A program made the translations under genes and the position numbers. A DNA stretch of 25,000 bases, taken from Penaeus vannamei (taxonomy: Eukaryota; Arthropoda; Malacostraca; Decapoda; Penaeidae). This document shows positions 1 through 12,800 of this stretch, one piece after another. The stretch's first letter is position 1, and each line of letters opens with the position of its first letter. The notes below the pieces were generated by a model, which was given only the letters and a program-made list of their open reading frames with translations, was not told where the DNA came from and ran no database searches. Location: positions 41,807,249-41,832,248 of the forward strand of contig NC_091563.1 in NCBI RefSeq assembly GCF_042767895.1, in the 5' to 3' direction.

Positions 1-375
<375 letters not shown>

Positions 376-652
376 CCTACTTACCTACCTACCTACCTAC
401 TTACCTACCTACCTACTTACCTACCTACCTACTTACCTACCTACCTACTTACCTACCTACCTACTTACCTACCTACTTACCTACCTACCTACTTACCTAC
501 CTACCTACTTACCTACCTACCTACTTACCTACCTACCTACTTACCTACCTACCTACCTACCTACCTACCTACTTACCTACCTACCTACCTACTTACCTAC
601 CTACCTACTTACCTACCTACTTACCTACCTACCTACCTACCTACCTACCTAC
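376..652. repeat. (TACC)n/(TTACC) compound tetranucleotide array
   Basis: The tract consists of CTAC tetramers in which every fourth unit is often CTTA. This gives a secondary 16-bp period (acttacctacctacct) with some 12-bp variants. It ends in uninterrupted TACC units just before a C-run at about 660. Confidence 0.95.
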
Positions 653-1344
653 CTGTTCTCCCCCCCCAATCCTCCTATTTACTCAACCCCAAGATCAAAC
701 ACAACGTTGATTTATTCATGAAAATTGTCCCTTTTCAATGATTTTATAGCACAGACGAACACATTCTTGTAAGCTTAGCGGGAGAAAGTTTATGAGTCAT
801 ACAGAGGGCCCAGTGAGTCAAGGCACAGAACTGTTCAATAGTGCTCACGCCTCCTACTGGGAAAAGTGCTCCAAGAATGCTCATCCTCAATAGTAGATAA
901 TTTGTTAGTATTGGCAAAATATTTAGAGATAGCCAGCTTAGTAACAGGCCGAGGGCAGGGGAGAGATGTTGGAGTTATTTTATTTTTGCTTGAGAACTTT
1001 TAGTGTGTTATGTTTATTTACATTTTTATATATTTTTTTGTATTTATTTTGTATTTATTATTATTTTATGTATTTATTTATTTGCTTGTTTATTTAGTCA
1101 CTTGTTTTTGTCTCTCTTGTCTAGGGATGGCATGCGTACATTACAGTGTGCCAAATGGAGATAGGGTTAGAGACACTTAGCCAAAAATAGGAACACTTGA
1201 AAATATATTCTTAAAAAAAAAGGAGAGAGAGAGAGAAAAAAAAAAAAAAAGGTGGGGGAAGAGTGTAAAGAGACAGACAAAAATGTGATAAGTATTGTTA
1301 TGTTGCTTATTCATAACATCTCTCTCAAAGACATTGCATTTGAC
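653..1344. other. non-coding stretch, no gene recognised
   Basis: Mostly AT-rich with short homopolymers: ATTT words at about 1018-1100 and an A/AG-rich tract at about 1211-1250. I see no coding exon, tRNA or transposon end. Positions 770-960 are less repetitive but still not recognisable. Confidence 0.5.
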
Positions 1345-1500
1345 GCCCAATCAGAATGAGGAAATGTCATTTTGTCATGACCCAACTGACATTTATTGCT
1401 CCTGACAAGCAGCTGATATCGAGAGAGGAAACCCTACCCTCGCTCTTGCCCTTGGCATGTGTTTACTTCCGGCTGGGGATTCGCGGCAAAATGAGCGTAT
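1345..1500 (+). promoter_or_regulatory. candidate promoter and first-exon start (CCAAT box, ETS site)
   Basis: A CCAATCAG box, the NF-Y consensus, lies at 1347-1354, and an ACTTCCGG ETS-type motif at 1465-1472. Both sit in a locally GC-richer patch upstream of the AIP1 exons. A context-favourable CAAAATG follows at 1488-1494, but its frame is only ATG AGC GTA TAG. That could be a Met-Ser first exon ending at the GT at 1497, as insect AIP1 starts Met-Ser. However, this phase-0 end does not join the next recognised exon, so an extra micro-exon would be required. Motif presence is seen; promoter function is inference. Confidence 0.28.
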
Positions 1501-1501
1501 A

Positions 1502-1954
1502 GACTAATGTAAAAGGCATATTTTTCTTGTGTATGGCAGTGTTAGTTGGCAGTGTGTGGTGCTGGCAAATGTCCAGCGAGGATTCTCATATTAAGATCTT
1601 GTAAACTCATATCTATGTCCTCGCACTAGCTCTCTCAGACTCCCAGATGGTTTTGCTCATTTCGGAAAAAATTCATTCAAGGCTGTGATCAAGCCTTTTT
1701 AATTTGCTTAATGAGAGAAATTGATTATGATTACAGTAAAAGAATGAAACACGAACCATGATAAAGAATAATTCTTTTCTTTATCTCCTTACTTTGTGAG
1801 AGATATATGTACTTTCGAAGTATATCAGTGGCTTTATAGAGATGAAATTTTGATTTTAAGGATATTGTCATTGAGAAATTTGTTTTTCATTTACCATCTG
1901 TTTATCAGAGAGATGCCTCTCAACCTTACCCACTTTCTCCAGATATGATGCAAC
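1502..1954. other. non-coding stretch between candidate promoter and CA block
   Basis: AT-rich sequence without a supported exon. It would be intron 1 of the AIP1 gene if the candidate promoter is real, and otherwise upstream intergenic DNA. No repeat family was recognised. Confidence 0.4.
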
Positions 1955-3073
1955 TTGCACTCACACACGCATGTATGCACACACACACATCAACATCCAC
2001 CCACCCATCCACACACCATCCCACACACCATCCCACACACACCATCCCACACACACCATCCCACACACACCATCCCACACACATCCACATCCACCCACCC
2101 ACACACCATCCTACACATCTACACCACTATATCCATACTCCCACCCACAAATATCCAAACACATTCACATCCTCACTTATCCATAGCCACCCACACACAT
2201 CCATACCCACCACATATCCACACCCATCCATACTCACCCACAATCCACACACATCCACACCCACCCACATATCCACCCACATCCACACTCACCCACACAC
2301 ACCCACACCCACCCACACACCCCCACACCCACCCACACACATCCCTACCCACACACACACATCCACACCCACCCACACACATCCCTACCCACCCACACAC
2401 ACCCACACTCACCCACACACATCCACACTCACCCACACACATCCACACTCACCCACACACATCCACACTCACCCACACACATCCACACCCAACCACACAT
2501 CCACACACATCCACCCACATCCACACCCACCTACCCACATCCACACCCACCCCCCCACATCCACACCCACCCATATCCACACCCACCCACCCACATCCAT
2601 ACCCTCCCACAATCCACACATCCACACCCACCCACACATCCACACCCACCCACATATCCACACCCACCCACATATCCACACACATCCACACCCACCCACA
2701 CACATCCACTCCCATCCATACCTACCCACAATCCACACCCATCCACCCACATATCCACATACATCCACATATCCACACATCCACACCTACACATATATAT
2801 ACCCACACCCATTCACACACCCACCCACTCATCCACCCACCCACCCACTCATCCACACATACCCATGCATCCACACACTCATCCACACATACCCATGCAT
2901 TCACACACACCCACTCATCCCTACACCCACACCCAGACATCAGTCACACATCCACACATTCACACACCCATGCACTCATCCATACACCCACATATTCATC
3001 CATACCCACACACTTCACACACTTTCACACTCATTCATATACCCACCCACTCATCTGTACATCCACACACTCA

Positions 3074-3074
<1 letters not shown>
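1955..3074. repeat. degenerate CACCCA/CACATCCA minisatellite block
   Basis: More than 1 kb of variants of cacacatccacaccc, strongly strand-asymmetric (C and A on the plus strand, G and T on the minus). The word length drifts (cacacac, cccaccca, catatcca), as expected from slippage and point mutation of a CA tract. Long frames here encode only His/Thr/Pro strings or Cys/Val/Gly/Trp strings and are artefacts. Confidence 0.93.
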
Positions 3075-3496
<422 letters not shown>

Positions 3497-3709
3497 TGTA
3501 ATTGTATAGGTAAAGTGAGTGCCTAAGAATGTGGATAGATTCGCAGTTTACAATATATTGATGTTGAATGATAATTTTATTCACTTTCACTAACTGGTAA
3601 TTTTGGCAATTCTTATATCTAATAATTATAGTTTATTTTAATATGCCTTGTAATGATACTGGTATTTGTCGATAAGCAGTAACCATTTCCTCTCTTGCCC
3701 CCCTAACAG

Positions 3710-3831
3710 TGGCTGTCTGGGCTTGCCTGCCCCGCACCCAGAGGGGACAACCCATCGTGCTGGGCGTCGACCCCAAGGGCAAGAAGCTCCTCTACGCCAA
3801 CGGGAACTCAGTCATCATCCGTGACCTGGAG
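3710..3831 (+). CDS. WDR1: AIP1 exon (residues 1-40 of the visible part)
   Basis: The acceptor is ctaacag with a C/T-rich tract, and the donor is GAG|gtgagg. It encodes AVWACLPRTQRGQP, then a DPKGK and YANGNSVIIR segment, the conserved N-terminal strands of the first AIP1 propeller. It begins with two bases of a split codon and ends in phase 0. The frame stays open past the donor to 4011, but homology stops at the donor. Confidence 0.95.
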
Positions 3832-6800
3832 GTGAGGGGCCAAGACGGTGTTATTCCTCCCGTGCTGCAGCTGCCATATTTGGGAGTCGGGGATGAGTCA
3901 TGGGCCTCTCGTGATAAGTGGTCGGACAGGGAGAATTGTTGGTGTAGTTATTGTAGTGGGAGGGGGAGGGGGGATGCTGTATTGATGGTGGTGTTGCTTT
4001 TATGGTTATAGTCTCACTGGAATGTAGATTAAAGTGTATTGGGTAGTGAGAGAGGCTATAATAAAAAAAAATTCTAGAGGAAATGTATGGTTTGGCAACT
4101 TTCAAAGTGGGGAAACCACCCTACGCCTCCTCTTACAACACTACGGGCAAGATAAACAATTTACCTGCTTTGTAGAGACTGGGGTCAGGTTTCCTGTTTT
4201 TTGTTTACTTGTTTTGTAGTATGTGGGTTCTGGAGAGTAAATGTTAGAGTATATATATATATTATTTATTATTATATCTGCTGGACGTTTTATTTTTTTA
4301 TTTATTTTGTTTTTGTTTTTGTGTGAAATGCTGTGTTTATAGGGTTTTATCTTTGTGTGTATGTGTGTGTGTAAGTGTATATGTGTAACCTTAGAAGTAA
4401 CAGCAAGTATTGTAAATAAATAAATGGATGAATGAAATACTAGATGAAATTGAAGCCAGAAAAATATGGCTAATACTCTACTGTATTTGTTTGTTTGTTT
4501 GTTTGTGGTGTTTATATAGATCTCTACAGGTTTATGTTTGTATTGTTTATTTATTTTATATATATTATTTATTTGGTAATTTATTTTACATTTTAAGGTT
4601 CCTATTTAGAAAAATTGATGAATGAAATGAGCATAATTATTTATTGATTCAGTTTTATTTATTTATTGAAATGTTTTCTCAAGTAATTTTTCCAAGAGAG
4701 AGAATGATAGCAGAGAATTTTTTATATGGTTAATCGTTTATAAATTATGATATATGAATTTATATACTTGTTCATTAATTTACTTATTTATTATTATTAT
4801 TAATTCTTTCACTCTTATACTTGTATTGAAGTTTATATTCCTCACACCATAAATGACTCAAAGAATCTTAATATGGGAACCGAATTTCAGAACTCCTCCG
4901 TGGCCGATGTCTACACGGAGCACTCCATCCAAGTTAATGTTGCTCAGTATGCTCCCTCCGGGTTTTATGTCTGCTCTGGAGGTTAGTACTACTTTGTCCT
5001 TCGGCTCCTCCTCCTCCTTTCTTTCCCACTCATCTTTCCTCCCTTTGCCTTCCTCTTTCCTCCTCTGCCTTTTATCATTCCTTCTTTCCCCCTACTCCTG
5101 TCCTCTCTCTCTCTCTTACTTCCTCTGTTTTCCCTACTCCTTCCTCCTCTCTCTCTTCTACTTCCCCCTTTTGCCCTACTCTACCTCCTCCCTTCTCCTC
5201 CTTCCTTCGTCCTCCCATCCCCCTCCTTCCTTTTATCCTCTTCCTCTTTTCCTCTTTCCCCTTTCCCCCTCCCTCCCCTTCCTCTTCTCCTTCCTCATGC
5301 TCTTCTTCCCATTCTCCCTCCCCTTTCCACTCTTCCTTCTCCTTCTTCTCCTTCTCCTCCTTCCCCTCCTCCTACTCTCACTTTCTCACTCCCTTTCCAT
5401 TTCTTGTGTTTATGGGTGTTTCCCTTTCCATTTCTTGTGTTTATGGGTGTTTGTATTCCTACTTTTAGTATCTTTTCCACTCCCTTTCTTTCCTTGTAAC
5501 TTTTCTCGTCCCATATTTCCTCTTCTGAGTTTTTTCATCTTTGTATCTAATTATTTTAAACATTTTTATGTTTATTGCAAAAGATTGTGAATAGGTTATG
5601 TATTTTTATTTTATTTATTTATTTATGATTATTTTTTCCCTATCAAAAAAAGCTGTCATTCATTGGATAAGAATATTATGTTACAGTGGTATTCTCGGAT
5701 TTGCCATATTCTTAAGGTGAAGTATTTTTTCAAGTCTGTCCTAGCTGAGAAGCTGTTTTCTATAGAAGAGCTTGTGGGTGCTAGGCTTGTATTTGCTGTT
5801 TTGTTTCCTTCAGTTTTCTGATAATTTTCTTAATCAGGACTATACCATTTAACCCTTTATTGATGGGCACACCTATAGCCATCACATTGTACTGGGTGTA
5901 TGACATATATGCGTCATGACTCGTTCTAGCGAGTGAGCAGGTGCAGCTATACACTGCACAGGCCAAGCCAGAAAGAACTGACTATTGCATAATGATAATG
6001 TGACAGAATATTCAGGCCGTGTCATGGTAGGGTTAAATCAAGTCTGATATTTTCCGCGTCGTATTGCAAGGTATTGCAAGATTTGTATTAGCCTTTACTT
6101 TGCCTTATTTTGCTTGTAAGCATACCCCCTTTTTTTGTTTCTCATTTTACTTTTTCATTTTCTATATAATTTCTATACTTTTTCGAAAGGAAAGATTTAT
6201 TAGTTTGACAAACTACCAATTACCGTATTCAATTGCAGATCAGCATGGAAAGGTCCGCATTTGGGACACCATCAACCCTGAGCACATCCTTAAGGCGGAG
6301 TACCAACCTCTGGGAGGCCCAATCCGAGACCTGTGCTGGTCACACGACTCACAGCGCATATGTGTTGTAGGAGAAGGCCGGGGAAAGTAAGTTTCGGCCA
6401 TTGTTGTTTGGGCTTTGGATATTGTTTGTACTCATATTCATTATTTTTGTGTGAAAGTTATCTGTATTAAATAGGATATATATGATTAGGTATATATGAC
6501 TGTGTATGAAAGACTGTCCTTACATTTGTTTAGGAAACTACAATCACTACAAGCTCGAGCAGGAACTACATGCCTACCCACATAGCTTAACAGATAGGTC
6601 ATAACAACATAAACCTCAATTTCATTGCCATGTCAGATCAAGAATTCTTGAATCTAGATGGACAGGCTAGATGGCACAAGTTCTAGCAGTTTCTCAATGC
6701 AGTTTTATCTGTTTGGCACCAAAAACCTCTCTGTATATCATTCTCAAATATGATGCTATAAACTACAGCAAAGGAAATGAAAAGTTTTTAATATTCATCC

Positions 6801-9800
6801 TTTATTTAAGGATAATAAGGAAATATCTCAAGATGCTCTGTTGCCAAACAGCACTTACTGGCCCTTTACATACTATATGCTTGCTGTCTTTCTTTTTCTT
6901 GTGTGATCTCCCTCTTCTGCTATATCATCATCATCTGTATCTCTTGTCCCTCATTTGATTCACCAGTTATCAAGGCAAGGAGTTGGATTGTTACATGTCA
7001 TTGTTTGTGATGTATTCCATAAGTTGCATTACTTTTCCATTTAGATTTAAAAATCACTACCATAGATAGGGTTGTACTGTTCAAACAAATGCAAGACCTA
7101 TAATTATGTTTAAAAAGATTCAGTCCATTATCACTGTCTGTGTCTCCAGGTTTGCCCACGTTTTCATGATGGACACGGGAGCCTCGGTAAAAGGTGACCT
7201 TTCAGGACACACCAAGGCTATCAACTCAGTCTCTTGGAAGCCGACCAGACCTTTCCGCATTGCCACTGGCTCTGAAGACAACAAGTCAGCTTTCTATGAG
7301 GGTCCTCCATTTGTCTTCAAGTGCACCAAAGCTGTAAGTATTTGTTACTTGTATTTATTATTTATATATATATTCATTAATATTGATATGTATTTCGTTA
7401 TTTTTATTGTATTCATATAAAGGAAAAATTGTTGATCTTTTATAGATTATTTGGTGGTACTTTCACCATATTTTGTATCAGAGTATTTAAGATTATTTCA
7501 CTTCACGAGATCACTTCTATACGTTTTATTACAAATGGATTTCTTCCACAGGACCACACAAAGTTTGTCCAGTCAGTGCGATACTCCCCAGATGGTGAGA
7601 AATATGCCACCGGTGGATTTGATGGCAAGATCTTTGTGTACAATGGAAAGGATGCAGAACTCATCAAGGAGATGGGATCCCCAGCACATAAAGGAGGTGT
7701 TTATGCTGTGAGTAGTACATCTTGACGAGTGAAATGGGAGGATATTCTATTTTTGCGTTTAGCATTACAATAGAGAAGTAGATTTTTTTAAAGGAGTTTT
7801 AGTATAGCCTATTCGCTGTGAATCTGAATATTGATTATTGAGTTATGATAACATGAAGCATCTTTGAAAAACTCTTAATAACCATTTGAATATTGTTTGT
7901 TTGTTTTACTAAACAACCTGCTGCAAGGTCTATAAGATAAGTTCAAGGAAATAATAGCAAAATCCCCAACAAACAAAGTCCCAAAGTAGAAAATTGCATT
8001 CTGATCTCTAAATTATGGTGTGTGCTATGCAATTACTTTGCTTCAGGTATCCTGGAGTCCAGACAGCAAACAGCTGCTCTCTGCCAGTGGAGACAAAACA
8101 TGCAAGATCTGGGATGCGGAAACTGGCGAGATGGTCTCAGAGTTTGTCATGGGCACAGAGGTTGAAGACCAGCAGGTGTCCTGCATCTGGTCTGGGGATT
8201 TTGTGGTCTCCGTCTCCCTCTCTGGATTCATCAATTACCTCAACCCAGCTGATCCGTCGAAGCCTAAGAAGATCATTAAGGTTGGCTGGATTTTATAACT
8301 TCATGGTGTTATTGAAGTTCACATCTTGTTATGATTTAGAATGATACGACATTATCGTAAAAATCAGTCAGGTGTAGGGAAGAGGGGCACTATCTTTGGA
8401 AATGTTGATTAGACATGAATTTTAATTTGAATTTTGAGTTATGTATATTGATTGCAATTCCCCTTTTTTTTTTTTTTTTTTTTTTTTTCAGGGCCATAAT
8501 AAGCCAATATCTCGCATTGGTCTATCCCCTGACCGCAATACATTGTATACAGCAGGAGTTGACGGCACAGTCACTGTTTGGGATGTTGCAACAGGTAAGT
8601 GGAGATAAAGAAGTTTTAAAATGTTATCTGTCTAGTTTATTTCCAAGATGTGATTGATAGAAGTGAAGTACGTATCTTTTACAATCAGCTGATTATTGTT
8701 AAAAGAATAAGTGATTATTATCTTTGATGTAACATGTATTGGATGTAATGCAAGATAAAAAAAGGAATAATTATCAATTGAAACAACATTATTTCCTGAA
8801 TAGCAACGTAAAATTAGATGAAACTGGTGCCCATGCTCATATTTTTTACCTCTTCACACAGGCGACAATGAGCGCATTTCAGGCAAGGGCCACGGGAACC
8901 ACGTCTCTGGCATTGTTGTAAAGGATGATATTGTCTTCAGCGCTGGCATCGATGACTCCGTGAAAATCATCGGTCAGTGTGAAGTGTTTTTGCATATTTT
9001 TTTTTTTCATTCATTGCCTGACTATATAATCCTTTTATTTTTATCTATTTATTATTATTTATTTATTTATTTTATTTATTATTATTTTTTGTTGTTGTCA
9101 TTTTTGCATTTTTTGACTGATTATTGTTGACTTTCATATGAGCCTATAAGTTATTTTTGAAAAATTTCAGACCGTCTCCAGAATGGTTACACGGGAACAT
9201 CCATCTCTCTGGGATCGCAACCCAAGATGATCGCAGCCCTGGATGATGGTGTCATCTGTGTTACCACTAAAGAGGTTAGTTGGTTATGTACTGGTCAGAA
9301 TCCAATCTTAAATAGAGTAAAAATTTGGCTACAATTATATGCCTGTTGTTGAGATGGCTAATACAAATTTAGATTATTTCCCCATTAATAATTTTATGTA
9401 AATGATCAGAAATGCTATGACCCGGTAATGAATGACTTCTCCCACAACGCCACCACCAGATCTACTAGGTTTCAAAATTATGTAATACCTTTTGCCACAC
9501 CCATTTTCTCTGTCTGATTTTCAGCTTCTCTCTCTCTTTCTTTTTCATCGCAGATCTGCATGATCCGTGACAACGTCAAAGTGGGAAGCTTCCCCATCAG
9601 CTGGGACGGCCTTTCCATATCCACCAATGGGTCGTTCAGTAACGAGGTGGCGGTTGGAGGCCAGGACAATCTTATCCACATTTACACCCTGGATGGCAAC
9701 ACCCTTACAGAGGTGAGCTGAGACCGGGACGTGCAAGTTGATGGGTTTATTTTTACAAGCTATTTGATAAATAGAGGGGAAAAATTCTGTTTGAGAGGTC

Positions 9801-12800
9801 TGAGGCAAAGATTTTGGTGGTCATACCAGACCTCAAGAAACCAGAATGTAATGGTTGAATCCTCATGAAATTATTTTATGGTATTCAGTAGATGTGTTAC
9901 ATTTGTGATGATGATTATTGTTAACTTGTTTATTGGGTAGAAGACCCTGGCATGGGCAGATGCTGTTCTGGCAGTTGTGTTCTGGGGTGCATGTTTATCT
10001 TATTAATTATTTGCAGAAAACAACTCTGCAACATCTAGGACCAGTGACTGATGTGGCCTATTCCCCTGATGGCCAGTATCTCGTGGCTTGTGATGCAAAC
10101 CGCAAGGTATGTAAATTCGTAACAAAATGTTAGTATACATGTCTGATGTGAGTGATGTTGCTAGAATATCCGTTTGGCAGAAATCCACATTTTATGCTTT
10201 ATATTCCCAAAGGTATCCATGAGATATGTACTTAATTTCAGTCATAATTAGTCAGTTATACTGTAAATCTGTACTGTAATGTATACTCTTCTCTATCAGG
10301 TAATTGTGTACAGCCTCCCTGGCTATGAAAAGTTCAACCGTATGGAGTGGGGCTTCCACAACGCTCGCATCAACTGTGTCGCCTGGAGTCCTGACAGCAG
10401 TATGGTGGCTAGTGGCTCTCTCGACACAATGATCATCATCTGGAGCATGACACAGACAAACAAGCACATCATTATTAAGAGTGAGTACCTGATCTTGATA
10501 TCCTTTTTTCTTTTATTATTATTTCATTTGATGATGATTATTTGTTTATTTATTTATGTAATTGACAAAGGTATCTAAACTGAATGGAGAAAATGTGACA
10601 AAAGCTGAGTGCATCTGAGTAACAACGACTCAAACGCGAAGTACAACGTCATCATTTTCTGAGATAAATGAATAGATAAGATAACAAGTACTGATTATAC
10701 TGCACCCAATACCAAGACTACGTTAGTGCATGACAGTCTGGACATGTTCTCTTTATTTGAATATAAAGCTTGCTTGTAGGAATTTTTAACTTGCTTGTTG
10801 TAAACTTAGAGCTGATATGACTCTGTTGATGTAAGAATCTCTGTGCCATGATTGGTAATGGTCTCTACCACTTTATCTATAGTAACATTTTGCATTACTT
10901 ATTTTCTTTGAAAGTTGTTGAGCATAGTTTTTCCTTTTTATTTTGCACTTGATATTGCTGTCGTGCACTTATAAAAACAGGTACAAGGGGCATTTCCTTG
11001 GTCTGTTTAAGATTGCAGTAATGAATTACATTCTTGTTGCGTTGCTAATGCCAAGTTAAGCAGGCTTTTACTCTCTTTACTCTCTTTGAATTTCTCTCTT
11101 ATTTTGCATGAGCAGTTAAAAGTAGAATTGATTTCACTTTTTATTTATTTTCTTCTTTAATGCTACACTTTTCCTTCACTCTATGTAGCTTCAGTTAAAT
11201 TCAGAAACAGACAGAAGGTTGATATGTAGATGTGCGAGCGATACTCTACACTATTTACGTACCTGCCCTACAGACTCGCACCAACAAGCCCAGGTCACAG
11301 GCATGGTTTGGTTGAACAACGAACAGCTAATCTCAGGAGGCCACGATGGAGTAGTGAAAAAATGGAGCGTCAAGTTCTAGAACAATGGTTGTGTGATTTG
11401 TTTCAAAGATTTCTTTCCTTATCCCCCCCTCACCCCCCCCCCCTTTTATAATGTCGGGGGTAGTTACTAACTTGCTTTGTGAGGTCTGTTTGCCCATCTC
11501 CGTGTCAGGTGTGTGTTCCAGAGTGCGCCCCCATGGTTTGAAATTTTCCCCTCTTCCAATCTACTTCCAAGTTTTTTGCAGTTGCGTGCGAGATCCAATA
11601 TTAAAAGGTTCAAATTTGAGGCAGTCCTGTTGTAACCTCCACTGTTGTTATAGATTTTTTCTGTGGAAACCTTATCAGCATGTTAAATTTTGTGCTTAGG
11701 AATACACCTGCTTTTTTTCTTGTGGATGAAATGGAGGCTGTTTTAGGTATTTCTCAGTCCTATAGGCTTTGTTTGACTTTGGGTGTGACAGTATTTTGCA
11801 AGGGAATGTGGTTTAAACCCAGATAGACTAATATATTCAGACCTGATCCTTTTGTACTATAGGAAGGTTCAAGAAATTAGCGATGGGAGTGTAGATTTTC
11901 TCTCATTTCTGTGTTTTGTATTAAATGAATGGTTGTGATGACAGTCACACCATTTGAATGAAAATCCAGTAATTTGGAAGTGAGACTATTCTCTCTCTCT
12001 CTCATTCACTCCCCCTCCTCCTCCTCCTCCTCCTCCCTCCCCCAAATATCTTTGAATGTGGAAAATTGAGCCAGAAATAGTAGCTATGATGTTTCTCTGA
12101 TCCTCACATGATTATTAATGTTTTAAAATATACACCTATAATTACTTTTATTTTTTTTCAAGGGCTTTTCTCCCTACTTTTTTTTGTAGATTTTATCTTT
12201 TCTTTTGATGTCATTTTACAAACCTTTCCTTATCTTGCATTGAAATTACTTCATTCTATTATTATTTGCATGTAGGTATGCTTACAGCTAATTTAAGTAG
12301 TGCTTACCATTTGTTTTAGTGTTATAGAGCCTTTATATTTCTTTATGTACATAATCTCTTTTCTACTCCATCTTGAGACATTTCCTTAAGCGTGTGCATT
12401 TGCTTTCCAGTTTGACTAGGTTTTTGAAATTTAAGTAACCATAACTAGAAAGGGTACTTAGTATTGCATTTATAAAGGTGCATAAGTGTGCTATGCAGTG
12501 TTGTAGTAGCCCATTCATGCTGGGTGATGTCTTGTCTGTTCATGTTGAAAAACTCATTGACACTGTGGGATGTTAATTGCCTTGTGAGTCTGTTTCCTGA
12601 TGGTAAGGATGACATCTCTTGAACTCTGTCATGAGTTGGACAGTGACCCAGGTGTTAAGTGGCATTTGCAGTTGCCTTTCCAAGCCTTAGTGAAATTTTT
12701 GCTTGTTATGAATGACTTAATAGTGTGTGCTATTGTAAAAGTAGAGAAAAAATCCTTTATATGTCCCATTTTATGAAGGTACAGGAGTAGGTATTAAAAA

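Larger units (their letters stand above)
4982..6238 (+). other. AIP1 intron, 1257 bp, with C/T-rich tract
   Basis: Positions about 5000-5400 are almost purely pyrimidine (ctcctt, ttcccc words), which explains a long Leu/Ser/Pro frame that is not a gene. The intron also contains a 31-bp perfect tandem duplication and the TTAA-flanked element listed separately. Confidence 0.8.

Noticed and set aside
1491..1502. ATG with good context at 1491 as AIP1 start
   Set aside because: Its frame closes after three codons (Met-Ser-Val-stop), and splicing at 1497 gives the wrong phase for the next exon. Kept only as a low-confidence hypothesis.
3832..4011. Extension of the first AIP1 exon to the stop at 4011
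   Set aside because: Homology to AIP1 ends precisely at the gtgagg donor and resumes at 4891 in the correct phase.
4853..5590. 245-codon Leu/Ser/Pro-rich frame
   Set aside because: It is the C/T-rich part of an intron; it overlaps the true AIP1 exon in a different frame.
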